Below are positions 50,183 through 58,268 of a stretch of DNA of 64,000 bases, piece after piece (the first letter of the stretch is position 1; each line of letters starts with the position of its first letter). The notes beneath the pieces are model-generated. The model was not told the origin of the DNA. It made no database searches and saw nothing but the letters and a program-made list of their open reading frames with translations. The position numbers and the translations under genes are program-made. Origin of the DNA: Streptomyces aureocirculatus (GTDB lineage Bacteria; Actinomycetota; Actinomycetes; Streptomycetales; Streptomycetaceae); contig NZ_JOAP01000005.1 in NCBI RefSeq assembly GCF_000720475.1, positions 441,199 through 505,198 on the forward strand. The letters run 5' to 3'.

Positions 50183-50935
50183 TCAGAAGGCTGCGTTGTA
50201 GATGAGGCCCGCGAGGAGCCCGCCGATCAGCGGTCCTGCGACCGGAACCCAGGCGTAACTCCAGTCCGACGTCCCCTTGTTGGGGATCGGGAGGAAGTGG
50301 TGCACGACGCGCGGGCCGAGGTCACGCGCCGGGTTGATGGCATAGCCGGTGGGGCCGCCGAGCGACAGACCGATGCCGACCACGAGGAACGCGACGATGA
50401 GGGTCTGGGTACCGGACTTGCCGAGGCCCTCGGTGAGCCCGAACGCGAGGATGGGAAGCACCAGGCCGATGGTCCCGATCACTTCGGTGAGGACGTTCGC
50501 GACCGGGTTCCTGATCTCCGGAATCGTGGAGAAGATGCCGAGCGTCGGCGTGGGGCTCTGGGCCCCCGGAGCGTCCTTCGCGCCGCCCGGAACATTGGCG
50601 TTGAACTGCGCGAGGTACACCAGGTACGCGAGGACGGCGCCCAGCATGGCGCCGATCATCTGACCCGCCACATAGATCCAGGTCTTGTCCCACTCGCCGG
50701 TGTCGATGGCGATGCCGAGGGTGACGGCGGGGTTGAGATGACCACCGGACAGCGGTGCGGCGGTGTACGCGCCCGCCATCACGCCGAAGCCCCAGCCGAA
50801 CGCGATGACGATCCACCCCGAGGCCTTGGCCTTCGAGTAGTTCAAGGTGACGGCGGCGCACACGCCGGCGCCGAAGAGAATCAGGATCGCGGTGCCGATG
50901 ATCTCACCGACGAAAATGTCCCCATTCGAGTACAT
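50183..50935 (-). CDS. glpF: Glycerol uptake facilitator (aquaglyceroporin)
   Basis: The 250-residue product is a six-segment aquaglyceroporin. The two pore loops are GGHLNPAVT and [13 protein letters not shown]; the aspartate after the second NPA (NPARD) is typical of glycerol rather than water channels. It sits in the cell membrane and lets glycerol in, where GlpK traps it. The ATG at 50935 has AGGAG five bases upstream. It is first in a glpF-glpK operon. Confidence 0.95.
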   Translation of the reverse strand: MYSNGDIFVGEIIGTAILILFGAGVCAAVTLNYSKAKASGWIVIAFGWGFGVMAGAYTAAPLSGGHLNPAVTLGIAIDTGEWDKTWIYVAGQMIGAMLGAVLAYLVYLAQFNANVPGGAKDAPGAQSPTPTLGIFSTIPEIRNPVANVLTEVIGTIGLVLPILAFGLTEGLGKSGTQTLIVAFLVVGIGLSLGGPTGYAINPARDLGPRVVHHFLPIPNKGTSDWSYAWVPVAGPLIGGLLAGLIYNAAF

Positions 50936-51395
50936 GGCGGCTCCTAGGCCTTTGCCGGGGTGGTGGGCCCCGGTACTCCGTGCAGGGTGCGTTCCCACGA
51001 CTACTGCTCGGCGACTGCCTGTCACGTCGGCTGTGGGCAGGGGAGTCCGGTACCCCGCCCGGGCGCGGTGACGAGCGTGCCGTCACAGTCGAATCGCCCG
51101 TGGGGGATGACCCGTTGAACTGGCCCTTTGTGCAGAGCCTTGGAGCACACGGGCCCTGAGCGGCGGAGTGCCGAAGAGCGGCGATGCCGACTGACACCGG
51201 GAAGTGTTCACCGGTGGTGATGGAGCGTCAAGGTCGCGGACGGCACCGGCTCAACCGGCGCGACGCCTTCCGTCACCCCTGCCTCCGCGCTCCGCTCCCC
51301 GGCCCGCGGCACCGTGCCGCCGCAGTGGCTGACCGCTCCGTGGGAGGGTGCACCAGGGCCCGCGGAGGGGCCTCACCGTGTCGTACGCGTCGTGT
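50936..51395. other. 460-bp gap upstream of glpF
   Basis: Both flanking genes are on the minus strand, so this holds the glpF-glpK promoter. I see no clear hexamer pair or operator and no gene. Confidence 0.5.
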
Positions 51396-52586
51396 TCAGC
51401 GCACCACCACCACCGACGATCCGTGCCCGAACAACCCTTGGTTCGCGGTGATCCCGACGCGCGCCCCGTCGATCTGCCGTGCGCCCGTAGTGCCGCGCAA
51501 CTGCCACGTCAGCTCGCATACCTGGGCGATCGCCTGCGCGGGGACCGCCTCGCCGAAGGAGGCCAGGCCGCCGCTGGTGTTCACCGGTATGCGTCCGCCG
51601 GGTGCGGTGGTGCCCTCCCGCAGGAGCTTGGCCCCCTCGCCCGCGCCGCACAGGCCCAGATCCTCGTACCACTGGAGCTCCAGGGCAGTCGACAGGTCGT
51701 ACACCTCCGCTACGGAGAGGTCGTGGGGGGCGATGCCCGCCTCTTCGTACGCGGCGCGGGCGACGGACTCCCGGAAGGTGTGCTCGGCGGGCGGCACGGC
51801 CGTCGCGGAGTCCGTCGCGATGTCCGGCAGGTCCAGGGCCGTGTTCGGATACGTGGGCGTGACGGTGGCGACCGCGCGGATGCGCACCGGGGTGCTCGCG
51901 CCGTGCCGGCGGGCGAACTCCAGGGTGGACAGCACGAGCGCCGCGGCGCCGTCGGACGTCGCGCAGATGTCGAGCAGCCGCAGCGGGTCGGCGACCACGG
52001 CGGACGCGGCGACCTCCCCGGCGGTCACGGCTCTGCGGTAGCGGGCGTGGGGGTTGAGCGCTCCCAGGGCCGCGTTCTTCACCTTGACCTGGGCGAAGTC
52101 CTCCAGCGTTTCACCGTGCACGGCCATCCTGCGGCGGGCGTACAGGCCGAAGTACGTGGGGTTCGTGGCACCCAGGACGCGAAAGCGCAGCCAGTCCGGG
52201 TCGTCCGGCCTCTCGCCCCCCGCAGGCCGGAAGAACCCCTTGGGGGCGGCGTCGGCACCGACCACCAGGACCACGTCGGTGAGGCCCGCGAGCAACTGGG
52301 CGCGTGCCGTGCCGATCGCTTGGGCCCCCGAGGCGCATGCCGCGTACACACTCGACACGCGTGCGCCCTGCCAGCCCAGAGCCTTGGCGAACGTCGCTCC
52401 GGCCACGTACCCGGGATAGCCGCCGCGCACGGTGTCCGCGCCCACCACGGACGTGATGTCCCGCCAGTCGACCCCGGCGTCCGCAAGGGCCGCGCGTGCC
52501 GCCACCGTCCCGTACTCGACGAAACCGCGGCCCCACTTGCCCCAGGGATGCATGCCCGCGCCGAGGACCGCCACATCATCCGTCAC
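51396..52586 (-). CDS. Thiolase-like lipid-transfer protein (SCP2-thiolase family)
   Basis: The 396-residue product is of the non-specific lipid-transfer/thiolase type. VYAACASGAQAIGTARAQLLAG holds the active-site cysteine. Later motifs are ICATSDGAAALVLS, AEVYDLSTALELQWYEDLGLC and VNTSGGLASFGEAVPAQAIAQ, where the last histidine of true thiolases is not obvious. Relatives such as Ltp2 act as aldolases or thiolases in sterol and acyl-CoA breakdown together with a DUF35 partner. The GTG at 52586 overlaps the stop of the DUF35 gene (GTGA). Confidence 0.85.
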   Translation of the reverse strand: MTDDVAVLGAGMHPWGKWGRGFVEYGTVAARAALADAGVDWRDITSVVGADTVRGGYPGYVAGATFAKALGWQGARVSSVYAACASGAQAIGTARAQLLAGLTDVVLVVGADAAPKGFFRPAGGERPDDPDWLRFRVLGATNPTYFGLYARRRMAVHGETLEDFAQVKVKNAALGALNPHARYRRAVTAGEVAASAVVADPLRLLDICATSDGAAALVLSTLEFARRHGASTPVRIRAVATVTPTYPNTALDLPDIATDSATAVPPAEHTFRESVARAAYEEAGIAPHDLSVAEVYDLSTALELQWYEDLGLCGAGEGAKLLREGTTAPGGRIPVNTSGGLASFGEAVPAQAIAQVCELTWQLRGTTGARQIDGARVGITANQGLFGHGSSVVVVR

Positions 52587-53029
52587 GCCGCCACCCCCAC
52601 CGGTCGCCAGTGCCACGTCGTCCACGTCGTCTCCGCGTCCTCACTGAGCACGCCGGGAACGACCTCCACCTCCATGCCGACCTCCAGGTCGGCGACGGTC
52701 ACTCCGGGGGCCCCCTGCCCGAGCACCACCATCCGTTCCGCGGCCAGCTCCACAGCGATCAACGTGTAGGGCCGCCATGGAAGTTCCGGGTCCGAGACAT
52801 AGGGCGCTGGCGGCCGGTAGCGGCCGTCGGTGTACGACCAGACGCGTCCGCGCGGCGACAGGGGAACCTCGCTCAGACCGGTGCTCTGGCAGCCCGGATT
52901 GCGGCACAGCACGTCCTCGCGAGGGAAGAAGACGGCCCCGCAGGCCGTACAGCGCGTGCCGAGCAGACGGAAGGCCTCTCCCTCCCCGGCGAACCAGCGG
53001 GGCACCACGGGGGTGCGGGTGCGCGACAA
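52583..53029 (-). CDS. Zn-ribbon/OB-fold protein (DUF35)
   Basis: The 148-residue product has a zinc ribbon (CTACGAVFFPREDVLCRNPGC, about residues 23-45, split here by length) followed by an OB fold (RGRVWSYTDGRYRPP through VVLGQGAPGVTVADLEVG). DUF35 proteins bind acyl-CoA and stabilise SCP2-type thiolases. The TTG at 53029, after GGAGG, gives the usual family length; an upstream GTG would add a long non-conserved stretch. It is coupled to the thiolase gene. Confidence 0.85.
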   Translation of the reverse strand: MSRTRTPVVPRWFAGEGEAFRLLGTRCTACGAVFFPREDVLCRNPGCQSTGLSEVPLSPRGRVWSYTDGRYRPPAPYVSDPELPWRPYTLIAVELAAERMVVLGQGAPGVTVADLEVGMEVEVVPGVLSEDAETTWTTWHWRPVGVAA

Positions 53030-53105
53030 GATTCCTCCAGAAAGCCGGATCTGACGGAACGTCAGGAGTGTACGCCGGGCGCCCCGCCTGATACACGAGG
53101 GAGAC

Positions 53106-53972
53106 ATGAAAAGACTCTCCCCGTGGTGGCGCGGTCCGGCCGTGACGGCTGCCGCCCTGTTCGCCGTGACCGCCGCTTCCGCACCCGCACCAGCACAGCC
53201 CGCAGGGCCCGGGCAGGACGCGCCCGCGCGGCACTCCCAGGGCGACGCCACGCCTCCGGAGCGCAAGGCGCCCCCGGAGTTCGTCGCCCTCCGGTCCGTG
53301 GACCCGACGATCCTCCAGGAGACGCGCTACTTCACCCCGCACAACTTCGTGGGCGAGCGCATCGACGGCTACCGGCAGCCGGTCTGCCTCCTCACCCGGC
53401 CCGCGGCCCGCGCCCTGCACGCGGCACAGCGCAAGCTCCTGCGGCAGGGGTACTCGCTGAAGGTCTACGACTGCTATCGGCCCCAGCGTGCGGTCGACCA
53501 CTTCGTGCGCTGGGCCAAGGACCTCCACGACGAACGCATGAAGCGCGAGTTCTACCCGCGCGTCGACAAGTCCCGCCTCTTCGAAGACGGCTACATCGCG
53601 GAGAAGTCCGGACACAGCAGGGGCTCCACCGTCGATCTGACGATCGTACGGCTGCCGGCCAAGCCCACGCGGCCGTACCTCCCCGGAGAACCCCTGACGC
53701 CCTGCTACGCGCCTCAGGGTGACCGCTTCCCCGACAACTCCGTGGACATGGGCACGGGTTACGACTGCTTCGACACCCTGTCGCACACCGACGACCCCCG
53801 CGTCCAAGGCAAGCAGCGCGCCCATCGCCAACTCCTCAAGGAGTCCCTCGCGCGGGTGGGCCTGGTGAACCTGCCGGAGGAATGGTGGCATTACACGTAT
53901 AAACCCGAGCCCTTTCCGGACACCTACTTCGACTTTCCCGTTTCGTACGGTTCGCTCAGCTCGCCCCGTTGA
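53106..53972 (+). CDS. Secreted D-Ala-D-Ala dipeptidase, VanX-like (M15)
   Basis: The 288-residue product starts with a signal peptide (MKRLSPWWRGPAVTAAALFA, cut likely after the alanine-rich stretch near residue 31). A peptidase M15D domain follows. SGHSRGSTVDLTI contains the zinc ligand histidine and aspartate, and EEWWHYTY the catalytic glutamate and third zinc ligand. VanX enzymes split D-Ala-D-Ala; secreted homologues in Streptomyces may recycle peptidoglycan fragments. No vanH, vanA, vanR or vanS gene is nearby, so resistance to glycopeptides should not be inferred. The ATG at 53106 follows GAGGGAGAC. Confidence 0.9.
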   Translation: MKRLSPWWRGPAVTAAALFAVTAASAPAPAQPAGPGQDAPARHSQGDATPPERKAPPEFVALRSVDPTILQETRYFTPHNFVGERIDGYRQPVCLLTRPAARALHAAQRKLLRQGYSLKVYDCYRPQRAVDHFVRWAKDLHDERMKREFYPRVDKSRLFEDGYIAEKSGHSRGSTVDLTIVRLPAKPTRPYLPGEPLTPCYAPQGDRFPDNSVDMGTGYDCFDTLSHTDDPRVQGKQRAHRQLLKESLARVGLVNLPEEWWHYTYKPEPFPDTYFDFPVSYGSLSSPR

Positions 53973-54391
53973 GCGTGAAACGCCGCATGTGTGGCGCGGT
54001 GGGAATGGAATGTGAAATCTCTGGGAAGAAGCGTAAAGGGATCGAGGGGGCCCGGACCGATGCTGGCCGGAACGCGCACCGTATCGCCCTGTCTACCTCA
54101 CTTGGCTGGTAGTCGCTGGTGAGAGGCCCGTAACTCGGTGCCGACGCGTGAAAGTTCACCGCGTTGCCATGTTTCCGTGGCGGAAAAGTAGCGGTTACCG
54201 AGGTTATATCGAGGCGGTGCGTGGCCAGTTTGCGGTTCCTTCGAATTGCCCACGCAACCATCAACGACCAACATCGCGTCCTGTCCCACAAGGCAACCGC
54301 GTCGGCAGAAATGCTCCTGGCGAACCCGGACGACTCTGTGCGGCGCGGCCCGGGACCATCGATCCACCTTGCTACTTCATTGGAGAAAGAC
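53973..54391. other. 419-bp gap upstream of the YidB-like gene
   Basis: The region is clearly less GC-rich than the genes around it (for example 54160-54215) and probably holds the promoter of the YidB-like gene. I see no clear promoter boxes. The frame of that gene is open through the gap but does not look coding. Confidence 0.5.
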
Positions 54392-54703
54392 ATGGCTGCC
54401 ATCGAAGCGCCGGCAACGGCCCTGGAGCAGTTCCTCATCGCAACCCTGTACGACGGCAGCCAGGTCGGCGCCGCGGTGGAGCAGCTCCGCCAGGCCGGTC
54501 TCGGTGACAAGGTCGACTCCTGGCTGAGCACGGGCGAGAACCTGCCCGTCACCGCCGACGAGCTGGGCAAGGCCCTCTCCGACACCGTCGGCCGGATAGC
54601 CGCTCTCACCGGCCTCGGCGCGGACGAGGTGGCGCAGAAGATCGCCGCCGTGCTGCCGCCGGCCGTGGACGCGGTGAGCCCCAACGGCGAACTGGTCTCC
54701 TAG
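54392..54703 (+). CDS. YidB-like (DUF937) small protein
   Basis: The 103-residue product resembles the YidB family: GAAVEQLRQAGLGDKVDSWL, STGENLPVTADELGKALSD, and IAALTGLGADEVAQKIAAVLP followed by VDAVSPNGEL. It is helical, acidic and without a signal peptide. The family has no assigned function. ATG 54392 follows GGAGAAAGAC. A GC-rich hairpin at 54721-54758 ends the unit. Confidence 0.8.
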   Translation: MAAIEAPATALEQFLIATLYDGSQVGAAVEQLRQAGLGDKVDSWLSTGENLPVTADELGKALSDTVGRIAALTGLGADEVAQKIAAVLPPAVDAVSPNGELVS

Positions 54704-54720
54704 TTCCGCCATCGGGACAG

Positions 54721-54758
54721 CACGCGGCCGCCGCCCGTCCTGACGGGGGGCGGCCGTG
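54721..54758 (+). terminator. Terminator after the YidB-like gene
   Basis: CACGCGGCCGCCGCCCGTC (54721-54739) pairs with GACGGGGGGCGGCCGTG (54742-54758) with one or two mismatches. It starts 17 bp after the stop. Confidence 0.7.
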
Positions 54759-54871
54759 CACCCCGGGGTCCGTTCGCATACGCGCGTGCGAGCGGGCCCC
54801 GAGGCATGTTCCGCCAAGTAGAGGGCGCCTCAGGGAAGACCGCCGCCCGGAGATCGGCTACAGTCCGCGGC

Positions 54872-55411
54872 GTGTCCGCATCCACATCCGAATTCAGAGT
54901 CAAGCCCGTCCCGGATTCCCACTGTTCGGGCTGCGGCGCACCGTACGGGGAGCACCTCACCGGCTGGCCCCGCGGCTGCTCCGCCTGTGGCAACGTCGCC
55001 TACCGCAACCCTCTGCCGGTGGCGATCGCCCTGCAGCCCGTGTACGACACCCATGGCACAGGCCTGGTGGTCGTGACTCGTGCCATCGCCCCCGCGCGCG
55101 GGGGACTCGCTCTGCCCGGCGGCTACATCGACGACCGGGAGGACTGGCGGCACGCCGTCGTCCGCGAGCTCAAGGAAGAGACCGGCATCAGCGCGGCGAG
55201 CCACGACGTGCGCATCGTCGAATCGCTCAGCTCTCCCGACGGCCACGTGCTGCTGTTCGGCCTGCTGCCGGAACGCCCCGCGGCCGACCTGCCCGAGTCC
55301 GTACCGACGGACGAGACGGAGGGCTGGGAACTGCTGTACCGGCCCGTGGAACTCTGCTTCCCCCTGCACACGGCGGTAGTGCAGGCGTGGTTCGAGGGCC
55401 GCTACGTCTGA
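54872..55411 (+). CDS. Nudix hydrolase with N-terminal zinc ribbon
   Basis: The 179-residue product has a short zinc ribbon (CSGCGAPYG and CSACGNVAY, residues about 16-45) and a Nudix domain. The complete Nudix box reads GYIDDRE, then REL-x-EE-x-G-I, fitting the Gx5Ex7REUxEExGU pattern. It resembles NudC-like hydrolases of NAD or other nucleoside diphosphate derivatives; the substrate is open. The GTG at 54872 has TACAGT about eight bases upstream (54859-54864) and no ribosome site, so the mRNA may be leaderless. Confidence 0.88.
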   Translation: MSASTSEFRVKPVPDSHCSGCGAPYGEHLTGWPRGCSACGNVAYRNPLPVAIALQPVYDTHGTGLVVVTRAIAPARGGLALPGGYIDDREDWRHAVVRELKEETGISAASHDVRIVESLSSPDGHVLLFGLLPERPAADLPESVPTDETEGWELLYRPVELCFPLHTAVVQAWFEGRYV

Positions 55412-55469
55412 CGCCATGTCCGATGCCGGGAGCCGTCCCGCAGGAAGGTGACTCCGAGGCCACATCCCG

Positions 55470-55612
55470 CGGTTACGTGACGCCGGGCCGCACCTCGCGA
55501 CTACGTCGGGCCCGGGCCACACTTCGCGGTTACGCCGGGCCCGGTCCACACTTCGCGGTCACGTCACCCGGTCCACGCCCTCCGGTCACGTCACCCGGGC
55601 CACGCCCCGCGG
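55470..55612. repeat. Short direct repeats between convergent Nudix and GH31 genes
   Basis: Units around CCACACTTCGCGGTTACG and related GGTCACGTCACCCGG sequences recur four or five times at 18-40 bp distance. The last ones overlap the end of the GH31 gene, whose stop is at 55586. Confidence 0.7.
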
Positions 55613-57973
55613 CCGATCGCCTCCGCGCACCCGCACCGCGTACTCCGGAACACCCCCCGACTCGTCGCCCTCCTTCTCGACAAGCAGCCGGTCGCCGCTC
55701 CACCGCACCCCGAAGCGCTGGAGCTCCGGCTCCTCCCACCCGTCACCGCCGTCGGCGATCACCAGGCCCCCGCCCGAGCGCCCCTTCGCGGGCGCCCACA
55801 CCTCCAGTACGAGCGCCCCGTCCGCACCCCGGACGGGCAGCACGGCGCCCGCGCGCGCGAGCACGGGTATGCGGGACAGGGGCGCCTCCAGGACGGCTCG
55901 TCCGGGGCCTTCGTACGCTTCCTCGGTGACGGTGTCGTACCAGCGACCGGGCGGCAGCCGTACGCTCCGCCGGTCGACCCCCTCCTCCAGGACCGGCGCG
56001 ACCAGCAGACAGTCCCCCAGTAGGAACGCGTCCTCACAGTCGCGCAACGCCCTGTCCTCCGGGGCGCCCCACCACAGCGGACGGGCGTAGGGCGCGCCGG
56101 TGCGCCGCGCCAGGTGCGAGAGCGTCACGAAGTACGGCAGCAGCCGACCGCGCTCTGCGAGAGCCACGCGCGCGTGCTCAAGCACCTCGGGACCGAACTC
56201 CCAGGGCTCCCTGCGACCCGCGTCCAGCGCCGCGTGCGTACGGAACAGCGGGAGGTGGGCGCCGAGTTGGAACCACCGCAGATACAGCTCCGGTGACGGG
56301 CTGCCGTCGAACCCGCCGACGTCGGGGCCCGAGTACGGCACTCCGCACAGGCCGAGCCCGAGAACCAGCGCGAGCGAGGCCCGCAGCCCCGGCCAGGTGC
56401 TGGCGACATCACCCGACCACGTCCCTCCGTAGCGTTGCATTCCCGCCCAGCCCGAGCGGGAGAAGAGGAACGGACGCTCGGAGGGCCGCAGTTCGCGCAT
56501 GCCCTCGTAACCGGCACGCGCCATGCCGAGGGCGTACACGTTGTGTGCCTCCTGGTGGTCACCGCCCCGGCCCTCCAGGTCGTGCCGCGCCGAGCGGGGG
56601 AGGGTCGTCTCTCCGAAGGCAGCGAAGGACACCGGCTCGTTCATGTCGTGCCAGAACCCCGAGAAGCCCTGCGCGAGGCGCTCGTCGTAGAGCCCGCCCC
56701 ACCACTTGCGCACCCGCCCCGCCGTGAAGTCCGGATACACCGACTCACCGGGCCACACAAGCCCCCGCACGGCCCGCCCCGAGGCGTCCCGCACGAACGC
56801 GTCCGCCGCCGCCCCGCCGTCGTACACCGCGTTGCCCGGCGCAGCCTTCACCGCAGGGTCCACGATCGACACGAGCCGGGTCCCCGCCCCGCGCAGCTCG
56901 GCGGCCAGCTTCGGCAGACCGGGGAAGCGCTTCTTGTCGACCGTGAACACCTGGTGCGCGTCCAAGTGGTCGATGTCCAGGTGCAGCGCGTCCAGGGCGA
57001 GACCGTGCTCCCGGTAGCCCGCGACGATCCGCCGCACCTCCTGCTCGCTGCCGAATCCCCACCGCGCGTGATGATGACCGAGCGCCCACGACGGCGGCAC
57101 CGCAGGAGCGCCCGTGAGCCCCGCCCAGGCGTGCAGCACGCGCGCGGGGGTGCCCACCATGACCCAGCACCGCAGCGGCCCCCCGGCCATGCGCACCTCG
57201 CACGACCCGGCCCTGTCGTGCCCGGAACCCGCGCCCTCCGTGCCCTCGCGCACGGTCACCGAGCCGTCCCAGGTGTTGTCGTGGAAGACCAGATGCGTCC
57301 CCACGTCGGCGACCACCCACTGCACCGGCATCGTGATGTACAGCGGACCGTCCCCGGGCTCGAAGGAGCCACCGGGATCCGTGTTCCACAAGCGGTACGT
57401 GCCGCTCCGCAACCGGGGGCCCGCGGCCCGCCCGCCGAGCCCGAAGAACCGCGCGTCCGCCGCCACCTCCGACCGCTGCACCCAACGGACCGGTCCGCCG
57501 CCCGCGGGCTCCCACCATCGCGGCGGCAGATCACGGCGCAGCATCACACCGCCCGGCGTGCGCAGCTCGACCGCCCCGTGCCGGGAGACGACCACGGTGG
57601 CCCGCTCCGACACCACCCGCCAGCCGCCCTCCTTGTCGGGCTCCAGGACGGCCCGGGGATCCGCCTCCGGGCTCCCGCCCGCCAGCGCGTACGACGGGTC
57701 CGGATCCGCGCCGTCCCAGCCCCAGAACACCGCTCCGCCCGACGTGACCCGCACCCGCAGCTCGGACCGCGCGAAGCGCACCACCCCGCCGCCGGGACCG
57801 GGCTCCACCAGCGTCACGGGCCCCGGCGTCCGGGCCCGCTCGTCCCGCCGAGGCGGCAGTCCCGCCGCGTCGACCCGCCGCCTGCGCCACGCGGAGCGCA
57901 CCATGCGCAACCTTTGAGCCGTGTCGGACAGGCCGACTGCCTTCACCGAACGCACCAGGTCACGACCGTTCAT
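55586..57973 (-). CDS. GH31 alpha-glucosidase
   Basis: The 795-residue product is a glycoside hydrolase of family 31. The catalytic nucleophile is Asp443 in GFWHDMNEP, and the acid/base is Asp522 in WSGDVAST. LHLDIDHLDAHQVFTVD and GGFDGSPSPELYLRWFQLGA also match the family. It cleaves terminal alpha-linked glucose or a related sugar from the non-reducing end. No signal peptide is seen, so it acts in the cytoplasm on imported oligosaccharides. The ATG at 57973 gives a natural N-terminus. A 295-bp divergent gap separates it from the acetoacetyl-CoA synthetase gene. Confidence 0.92.
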   Translation of the reverse strand: MNGRDLVRSVKAVGLSDTAQRLRMVRSAWRRRRVDAAGLPPRRDERARTPGPVTLVEPGPGGGVVRFARSELRVRVTSGGAVFWGWDGADPDPSYALAGGSPEADPRAVLEPDKEGGWRVVSERATVVVSRHGAVELRTPGGVMLRRDLPPRWWEPAGGGPVRWVQRSEVAADARFFGLGGRAAGPRLRSGTYRLWNTDPGGSFEPGDGPLYITMPVQWVVADVGTHLVFHDNTWDGSVTVREGTEGAGSGHDRAGSCEVRMAGGPLRCWVMVGTPARVLHAWAGLTGAPAVPPSWALGHHHARWGFGSEQEVRRIVAGYREHGLALDALHLDIDHLDAHQVFTVDKKRFPGLPKLAAELRGAGTRLVSIVDPAVKAAPGNAVYDGGAAADAFVRDASGRAVRGLVWPGESVYPDFTAGRVRKWWGGLYDERLAQGFSGFWHDMNEPVSFAAFGETTLPRSARHDLEGRGGDHQEAHNVYALGMARAGYEGMRELRPSERPFLFSRSGWAGMQRYGGTWSGDVASTWPGLRASLALVLGLGLCGVPYSGPDVGGFDGSPSPELYLRWFQLGAHLPLFRTHAALDAGRREPWEFGPEVLEHARVALAERGRLLPYFVTLSHLARRTGAPYARPLWWGAPEDRALRDCEDAFLLGDCLLVAPVLEEGVDRRSVRLPPGRWYDTVTEEAYEGPGRAVLEAPLSRIPVLARAGAVLPVRGADGALVLEVWAPAKGRSGGGLVIADGGDGWEEPELQRFGVRWSGDRLLVEKEGDESGGVPEYAVRVRGGDRPRGVARVT

Positions 57974-58268
57974 GCTGCTCAGCCTGCCACTGAAGGACCA
58001 CCGGGTGCGCCGCGTTCAACTGCCGTTCATGCCGAGCGCCATCAGCCGTCACCAATCCCCTCCGAAGACACACCTCTGCTCCTCGCCGAACTCCTCGCCG
58101 AACTCCTCGCCGAACTCCTCGCCGAACTCCGCGCCGAACCCCGCGCCGAAAGGGTCACCCTGGTGCAGAAGTCGATCACGTGGCATCGTCCGTGTCATCC
58201 GTGTCACGCGCACACCAAGCCCGTGCGCACGACAGCCGCCCACGACGCGCACAGCCCAGGAGCATCCG
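57974..58268. repeat. Divergent gap with 12-bp tandem repeat
   Basis: From about 58079 to 58150 the 12-mer CTCGCCGAACTC is repeated four times exactly and twice with changes (CGCGCCGAACCC). It lies between the GH31 gene and the synthetase gene, where both promoters must be. Confidence 0.85.

Noticed and set aside
53106..53972. Glycopeptide resistance locus suggested by the VanX-like protein
   Set aside because: There is no vanH, vanA, vanS or vanR gene nearby, and the protein has a signal peptide, unlike cytoplasmic VanX of resistance clusters.
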